Source: Myotis daubentonii
Lineage: Eukaryota > Chordata > Mammalia > Chiroptera > Vespertilionidae
Assembly (NCBI RefSeq): GCF_963259705.1
Contig: NC_081861.1
Location: forward strand, 71,095,623 to 71,159,622
Direction: 5' to 3'
DNA: 64,000 nt
Positions 58,725-64,000 of this stretch are shown here, in pieces; the first letter of the stretch is position 1, and each line of letters begins with the position of its first letter. A model generated the notes under the pieces. It ran no database searches. It saw only the letters and a list, made by a program, of their open reading frames with translations, and was not told where the DNA came from. The position numbers and the translations under genes were made by a program.

Positions 58725-59347
58725 TAGAGGCCTGGTGCACGGGTGGGGGCTGGCTGGTTTGCCCTGAAAGGTGTCCTTGATCAGGGTGGGGGTCCCCACT
58801 GGGGTTCCTGGCCAGCCTGGATGAGGGGATGATGGCTATTGCAGCTGGTCACACCCCCTTCAGAATGGGGGTCCCCACTGGGGTGCCTGGACAGTCTGGG
58901 TGAAGGGCTGAGGGCTTTTTTCAGGCTGGTGAGTGACGGAAGCTCCCAAGTGCTCCTTTTTTCTTTTTCTTTTTTATTCTGGGCCAGCTTTAGCTCTGGC
59001 TCCAGCTCTGAGGCCTTGGCTGCTGAAAGCAGGTTTCTGTGCTTTGTTTACTTTCTGTATTTGAAACTTTGTTGCGACTCCAGCTCTGAGATCCCGGCCA
59101 ACTGAAAGCAGGTTTCTGGGGTTTTGTTTAGCTTCTATATTTGTAACAATGTTTCAAACTGCAAGCTCAGGCGGGGAACGTTGGAGTCCTCCATCACTGA
59201 AGCAAGCAAGCCTCATGTTCGCTTCAAGCTTCCTGGCTGCTGGCCGCCATCTTGGCTGGCAGTTAATTTGCATGTCACCCTGATTAGCCAATGGGATGGG
59301 TAGCGGAGGTATGGCTAATTACCATGTTTCTCTTTTATTAGATAGGA
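58725..59347 (-). mobile_element. Helitron, 82-bp repeat type (member of composite pair)
   Basis: Begins TAGAGGCCTGGTGCACGGGT directly after GGA, then GGCTGGCTGGTTTGCCCTGA and about two 82-bp units. The middle part differs from the other copies (GCTCTGGCTCCAGCTCTGAG, repeated near 59080). It ends CTCTTTTATTAGATAGGA at 59347, followed by T. Confidence 0.84.
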
Positions 59348-59377
59348 TAATTGGGTATTATGGTTTTTATTGAAATA

Positions 59378-59839
59378 CTAGAGGCCCAGTGCACGGATTC
59401 GTGCACCAGTGGGGTCCCTTGGCCTGGCCTGCAGGGATCAGTGGACCTCTGCGCTGCCACAGCCTGGCCTTACCTGCCAACTTGTGGGGTGCTAGCCTGC
59501 TGCCCATGTGTAGTGTGTGAAGTGGCAGGCAGCAGGGGAGGAGCCCGAGCCCAAGCTGGGTGCTGTTCCTCTCATTCCTGCCCACTGCACCTGCCATTTG
59601 GTAGGCTCGCTGCTGGTCTACTGCAGTCTCCTTGCACCGTCCTAGGGCAATACCAGCATGCTCATGACTTCACAGCCGCCGCTCATCATCACAGCTGAGC
59701 AGCGCTCCCGCTGTGGGAGCACACTGACCACCAGGGGGCAGCTCCTGCATTGAGTGTCTGCCCCCTGGTGGTCAGTGCATGTCATAGCTACCAGCCGGTC
59801 ATCCAGTCATCCAGTCACTTAGGCTTTTATATGTATAGA
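59378..59839 (-). mobile_element. Helitron with complete opposed-motif hairpin
   Basis: CTAG is at 59378 with A before it, then AGGCCCAGTGCACGGATTCG and the hairpin GTGCACGGATTCGTGCAC. The 5' end is GGCTTTTATATGTATAGA at 59839, followed by T. The interior is GC-rich and not homologous to the composite members on its left side, yet it contains the same hairpin module at 59722-59778, so that module occurs in Helitrons with different bodies. Confidence 0.84.
59722..59778. promoter_or_regulatory. Hairpin with two opposed CTCF-like motifs
   Basis: Perfect 20-bp arms CACTGACCACCAGGGGGCAG and complement around a 16-base loop. CCACCAGGGGGCAG is on the plus strand at 59728-59741 and on the minus strand at 59758-59771. 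Same module as at 14075-14131. Binding is inferred, not shown. Confidence 0.5.
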
Positions 59840-61469
59840 TATTTTTTAAGATTATTTTTATTTTTATTAAAGAGTTAAATTAACACTTATTTAGTGTATT
59901 AAGATGAGTTTTAGTTTGACCTGATTATTTGTATAAATATAATAGGAATGGCAATTGATTATATAGGCTTTTTAAATTTGCTTTGTTGGAATTTTATAAG
60001 AAAGTTCATTCTTAGGGCCAAGAAGTCAAGCCACACAGTTGCCATTAGATCGTGCCTGTAATATTTATAGGGTTGGGTAAATTTCTTAAGTTTTTGAGGT
60101 CTTTCTTTATAGGTTTTGAGATTTTTTTCTTGCTATTTTTTAGGAGAGTAATTTTTTTTTTTGGAAAGATTGTCATGAATTATGTGACTAAGTAAGGTAC
60201 CAGGTTATTTATTTAAGGGGCTTATTGGCTTTAAAGTCAGCTTTTATTTTTTAGAGTTTTCTGGTGACATTCAGAGTCCTGGGATGTCTCTTTTAGACAT
60301 GACATTTCAGCAAAGTGTTGGTTAATAAAATTTTAATTAGAAATTGGCTTATGCCCTGTTATGAAGAAAGTAGATTTTTATTGGATTTATGTAAATAAAT
60401 ATATTTTCATGAGAATGATAATATTTATTTATTAAGAGTTTTTAAATTAGGTAGGGAGAAAAATATAAATGTTTTAATATTATTTATGAAAGTATAATTT
60501 ATTAAATTACTTTAAGAAAAGAAATAATTTTTTATGTCTAGAAAATAACAATTAAAAATTAGTAACATTTTCAAAAAATTACGAAAATTGTAATTATTTT
60601 TAGTTTATTTAGTCCTATAGTCAAATTTTTTTAATTTTTATTGTTAGTATTTACATAAATTCAGATATTTTATAGAGTTTTAATAATTTTTATTTAGTTT
60701 GAGGGGATGATTTGAAAGTTTATTTTTTGGGATATGTAGTTTAAAATAAATCAATCTTTTTCATGGATTTTTTTAGAAGATGTAACATTTTTGTAAATGC
60801 ATTAGAGTAAAACAATGACTGTAAATTACAAAAAAAATTTAAATGATATAGTTCTAGATTTAATTACAATATAATTTATATAGATTTATATGGTCTTTTT
60901 TAATAGACTGGCAAAGAATTAAACAAATTCTGTGTGTTTATTTTAGATGTATTTATTTAATTAGATTTCTTTAGTATATTTATAATTTTTTACAGGATTT
61001 TTATAATTTTTCTATGACTTTTATAAACTTTTGTATTCATTCAGAAATAATCAGTTTTAGAATTTATGTTTTCCTTTAAAATGTATTTTTATACTTTATG
61101 TATTTTATTATTAAAATTATATAATTTATTTTTAATTATTTAGAATTTTTAATTTTTAGAAATAATTTTTAGGTGACAAGTAAGTAATGAACATTTCTTA
61201 GATTAGTGATATATTCATATTTTAAGAGATATATTTCAAATAAAATGTAAGATATTCATTAATATATTTAAATTTATTTTCCAGTTTCTTTGCAATAAGA
61301 AGCACAAAGCAGGCAAATCTAGATTAGCTAATACTTTAGTATTTTGTTATTTTAAAATATTTAGATATTTAATAATTTTTTATTATTTAATTTAGAAAGA
61401 ATTCAAAGTTTTAAGTTATTTAAGTTGTTAAAGACTTTAGGAAACTATTTTTAGATAAATATAATTAAA
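59840..61469. other. Unassigned, extremely AT-rich interval
   Basis: About 1.6 kb with very low G/C and no ORF, made of T/A-rich words such as TTTAATAATTTTTATTTAG. The left 500 bases (to about 60350) are more complex than the rest. No transposon end or tandem unit was recognised. Confidence 0.5.
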
Positions 61470-61936
61470 CTAGAGGCCTGATGCACAAAAATTTGTGCAC
61501 TCGAAGGTGGGGGGGTCCCTCAGCCCGGCTTGTGCCCTCTTGTAGTCTGGGACCCTTTGGGGATGACCACCTGCTGGCTTAGGCTTGCTCCCTGGGGGAT
61601 TGGGCCTAAGATGGCAATCAGACATTCCTCTGGCAGCCCGGCAGCCCTCGGGGGATGTCCACTTGCCATTAAGGAGCAGGTCTAAGCTGCAGTCAGAGAT
61701 CCTTAGCGCTGCTGAGGAGGCAGGAGAGGCTCCCACCACCACCGCTGTACTGGCAGCCATCAGCCTGGCTTGTGGCTCAACAGAGCTCCCCCATGTGGGA
61801 GCACACTGACCACCAGAAAGCAGCTCCTGCATTGGGCTTCTGCCCCCTGGTGGTCAGTGTGTGTCATAGTGACCAGTCATTCACAGTTGTTCTGCTGTTA
61901 GGGTCAATTTGCATATTACCCTTTTATTATATAGGA
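61470..61936 (-). mobile_element. Helitron, hairpin type
   Basis: Starts CTAGAGGCCTGATGCAC at 61470 (A before it), with hairpin GTGCACTCG-side intact (TGCACAAAAATTTGTGCA), and ends CCCTTTTATTATATAGGA at 61936. Homologous throughout to 13750-14208. In its hairpin module one arm is mutated (CCACCAGAAAGCAG) while the other, at 61840-61853, is intact. It is followed directly by a truncated second Helitron. Confidence 0.87.
61840..61853 (-). promoter_or_regulatory. CTCF-like motif, single intact arm
   Basis: The complement reads CCACCAGGGGGCAG. The partner arm at about 61811-61824 has AAAG in place of GGGG, so only one orientation would remain usable. Confidence 0.4.
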
Positions 61937-62615
61937 GTGCCTGGCCAGCCTGAGGGGCTGATGGCTGTTTGCAGCTGGTCACACACCCTTCAGGGTGGGG
62001 GTCCCCACTGGGGTGTCTGGCCAGCCTGGGTGAGGGGCTGATGCCTGTTTGCAGGTGGTCAAGCCCCCCCAGTGGGAACCCTCACCTCATGGAGTTTTGA
62101 CCAGCCTGGGTGAGGGCCTGATGGCTGTTTTCAGGCTGGCCAAGCCCCCTGGCAACGGAAGCTCCCAGCCTTTCCTTTTTTTCTTTCTTTTGTTTTTAAT
62201 TCTGGGATTTATTTACCTTCTATAATTGAAACTTTGTAGCCTTGAGTGGAGCTCAGAACCAGCCAGGGCGGGGCAGGAAGCTTGGTTTCCTCCATTGCCA
62301 GGGACAACCTAAGCCTCCTGCTCGCTCCAACTCCATGGCCATGGCTGGCTGAAAGCAGGTATCTGGGTTTATTTATCTTCTATTATTGAAACTTTGTTGC
62401 CTTGAGTGGTGCTCAGTGCTGGCTACGGCAGACAGGAAGCTTGGCTTCCTCCATCAGTGGGCTACCAAGCCTCCTGCTTGCTCCAGCTCTGTGGCTGCCG
62501 GCCGCCATCTTGGTTGGGTAAATTTGCGTATAGTCACTCTGATTGGCTGGTGGGCATGGCTCAAGACGTAGTGAAGGTATGGTCAATTTGCATGTTTGTC
62601 TTTTATTAGTGTAGA
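61937..62615 (-). mobile_element. Helitron, 82-bp repeat type, lacking its 3' terminus
   Basis: Begins inside the 82-bp repeat (GTGCCTGGCCAGCCTGAGG) with no CTAG or TAGAGG end, so its 3' terminus and about 80 bases were lost at the junction with the preceding element. It then has two to three repeat units, a duplicated block around CTATAATTGAAACTTTGTAG and CTATTATTGAAACTTTGTTG (about 62220 and 62380), and a normal 5' end CTTTTATTAGTGTAGA at 62615. Confidence 0.78.
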
Positions 62616-62617
62616 TA

Positions 62618-63383
62618 CTTGAGGCCCAGCACACAATTAAATCATGTGGGTAGGGTCCCTAGGCCTAGCTTCCTGTGATCAGGGCCATTTTCTGCCTGTT
62701 CACCAGTCCCCATTCCAAACGCTGCCTGTGGTGCCGGGCTGTCAGGCTGTTGGGATCACCAGCTCATCCCAGGCTTTCTCCATGGCTCAGGCCTGTGGGA
62801 AACAGGCACTGAAGACTTCACCTCCATGTGCATGCTCTGGGCCAGCAGCTGATGGAATGCGATGCCTGCTCTGGGCCACTCACGGTGGTGCTGTTGCTGC
62901 TGCCACTGCTGCCGCTGCTGCCGCTGCTGGGGCTTGAGGCACTGACAGAGGCTGAAGGGTATGCCCACAGCCTACCTGTCCCGGGATGAGTGGCCCTGAG
63001 TGGACAGTGTGTTTCATCAGCAGCGAGCCCAGCGCATGCGCATGGAGGTGAAGTTGCCAGTGCCCACTTTCCTGCAAGCCTGAGCCCCTGAAGAGCTAGG
63101 GATGAGCTGGTGATCCCAACAGACTGATAGCCAGCCTGATCCTCCTGCCACCCACCCCAATTCCCCGTTCACCACTGCTGATCCATCAGAGCCTGTGGGC
63201 CAGGGGGGGATGGACCAAGAGGTCAGCAGTTCAGCCCGCTCACCAGTCACCACTCCCCAGTCCCTCCCCGCCCCCACTTGCGGGCAGAGGGGGGAGGGAC
63301 CGAGAAGTGGTCAATGCCACCTCATGGTGACCGGTCATTTAGTTGTTTTGTTCGTGATGCCTCTTGGCCTTTTATTATTATGA
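62618..63383 (-). mobile_element. Helitron carrying a large inverted duplication
   Basis: The 3' end is degraded: CTTGAGGCCCAGCACACAAT instead of CTAGAGGCCCGGTGCAC. The 5' end is GGCCTTTTATTATTATGA at 63383, followed by T. It contains a GC-rich body with an inverted repeat (arms 62738-62886 and 62984-63137) and a GCTGCC/GCCGCT triplet run at 62889-62933 in the loop. It has no family hairpin module, only a weak CACCTCATGGTGACC remnant near 63320. The body may be captured host sequence. Confidence 0.72.
62738..63137. repeat. Imperfect inverted repeat, about 150-bp arms
   Basis: CTGTTGGGATCACCAGCTCA (about 62747) is matched by TGAGCTGGTGATCCCAACAG (about 63103). CACCTCCATGTGCATG is matched by CATGCGCATGGAGGTG, and CCAGCAGCTGATGGA by TTCATCAGCAGCGAG. 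The pairing runs outward to inward over about 150 bases per arm with scattered mismatches, leaving a loop of about 100 bases. Confidence 0.8.
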
Positions 63384-64000
63384 TACATATATTTTTTTCT
63401 GAGTAGAATTCTTATGATGTAATAATGTGATATTTTGTATATAAGAAGAGATTTTATTATTCTTTAAAATAGAAATAAAAACAACCTTTAAAGTAAATAA
63501 ATGAGTACTTGCAAAGAAGGGACTGGGACATTAGTCTTAGATTTTTTTTCATATTAATCTGTATAGTAAATGGCCTTCATAAGGTCTGAGTGGCACAAAG
63601 TCCAAACAGCAGAGACAGGATTTTTAATGTTTACAAAACAGTGAAGTGCAAATCAAGTCCCCAAAAGATAAGAAAAAAAGTAAAGAACTTTTGTAATCAA
63701 AGTTATATTACAGAAAGGCAAGAACTCTTATTATATTAGTTAAGTGTTATGGGTGGCTGATGCCTTGAGAGGGAGAGCAGGGAGGGTCTGTGAGATAAAG
63801 AACTCTTGGCAGATGTTGGGAAGTTTCTGCTATCCCTGCCATGGGTTCAGCAGCTGGAACACACAGCCAAGTGGGATGTTCCCCATCTTTAAATTAAACT
63901 AAATGACAAAGAGACACAAAGTAACAATTAACAGAGACATTCTATGTAAAATGTTTACAGGTGCCACCACCACAGACAAGAGCTTCAGACCATACTCCTT
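63384..64000. other. Unassigned right end; weak endogenous-retrovirus-like trace on minus strand
   Basis: AT-rich at first, more complex from about 63580. On the minus strand an ATG at 63886 opens 18 codons starting Met-Gly-Asn, followed by a stop. The sequence context (a spaced leader, then a myristoylation-type start) could be a decayed retroviral gag start, but nothing downstream supports it. Not restored or extended here. It may equally be unique DNA. Confidence 0.2.

Noticed and set aside
62644..62937. 97-codon ORF with an alanine-rich end
   Set aside because: It spans the GCTGCC triplet run in the loop of an inverted repeat in a Helitron and has no homologous protein features I recognise.

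Overview
The window looks like gene-free nuclear DNA of a vesper bat (Vespertilionidae). The main evidence is about a dozen HeliBat-type Helitrons. They have 5' ends of the type TCCTATATAATAAA, and 3' ends with a GTGCAC...GTGCAC hairpin followed by CTAG, inserted between A and T. Among mammals such elements are known from vesper bats. Ves SINEs, bat-type L1s and a SPIN-like hAT element agree with this. The genus cannot be told. I found no host exon, tRNA, rRNA or CRISPR; every long reading frame belongs to an L1 or is an artefact of a minisatellite.

Layout. 0-2 kb: two Ves SINEs and one Helitron. 2.07-10.8 kb: an old minus-strand L1 interrupted by an L1 tail, a 1.26 kb Helitron with minisatellites, a palindromic hAT MITE and a SPIN-like hAT MITE; then more L1 debris to 12.66 kb. 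13.75-15.1 kb: a composite Helitron pair. 15.7-23.9 kb: a decayed minus-strand L1 with a Ves SINE in ORF2 and a long 36-bp tandem repeat in its 5' region. 23.9-30.6 kb: a young, almost full-length minus-strand L1 with intact ORF1 and endonuclease but about 400 bp of reverse transcriptase deleted. 31-33.3 kb: possible decayed LTRs. 34.3-40.8 kb: an older minus-strand L1 with a Ves SINE. 42.7-56.3 kb: plus-strand L1 copies, including two 5'-truncated ones with target-site duplications and an old L1 joined directly to a young L1 3' part. 57.4-63.4 kb: a TA-flanked MITE and a dense cluster of seven Helitrons in AT-rich, otherwise unassigned DNA.

How the parts work together. There is no pathway. 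The window records nested insertion: L1 machinery (ORF1p, ORF2p) would have mobilised both the L1s and the Ves SINEs, while the Helitrons and the small hAT and mariner-like elements are non-autonomous and needed transposases encoded elsewhere. The observations I rate highest are: (1) Helitrons carrying a 20-22 bp hairpin whose two arms each match the CTCF core motif, pointing in opposite directions; (2) a composite two-Helitron unit with the same unusual junction at three loci; (3) a Helitron carrying a 150-bp-arm inverted duplication; and (4) L1 innovations, namely a 36-bp 5'-region minisatellite and a 42-bp (two-heptad) triplication in the ORF1p coiled coil. All family names come from memory of consensus features, not from a search.
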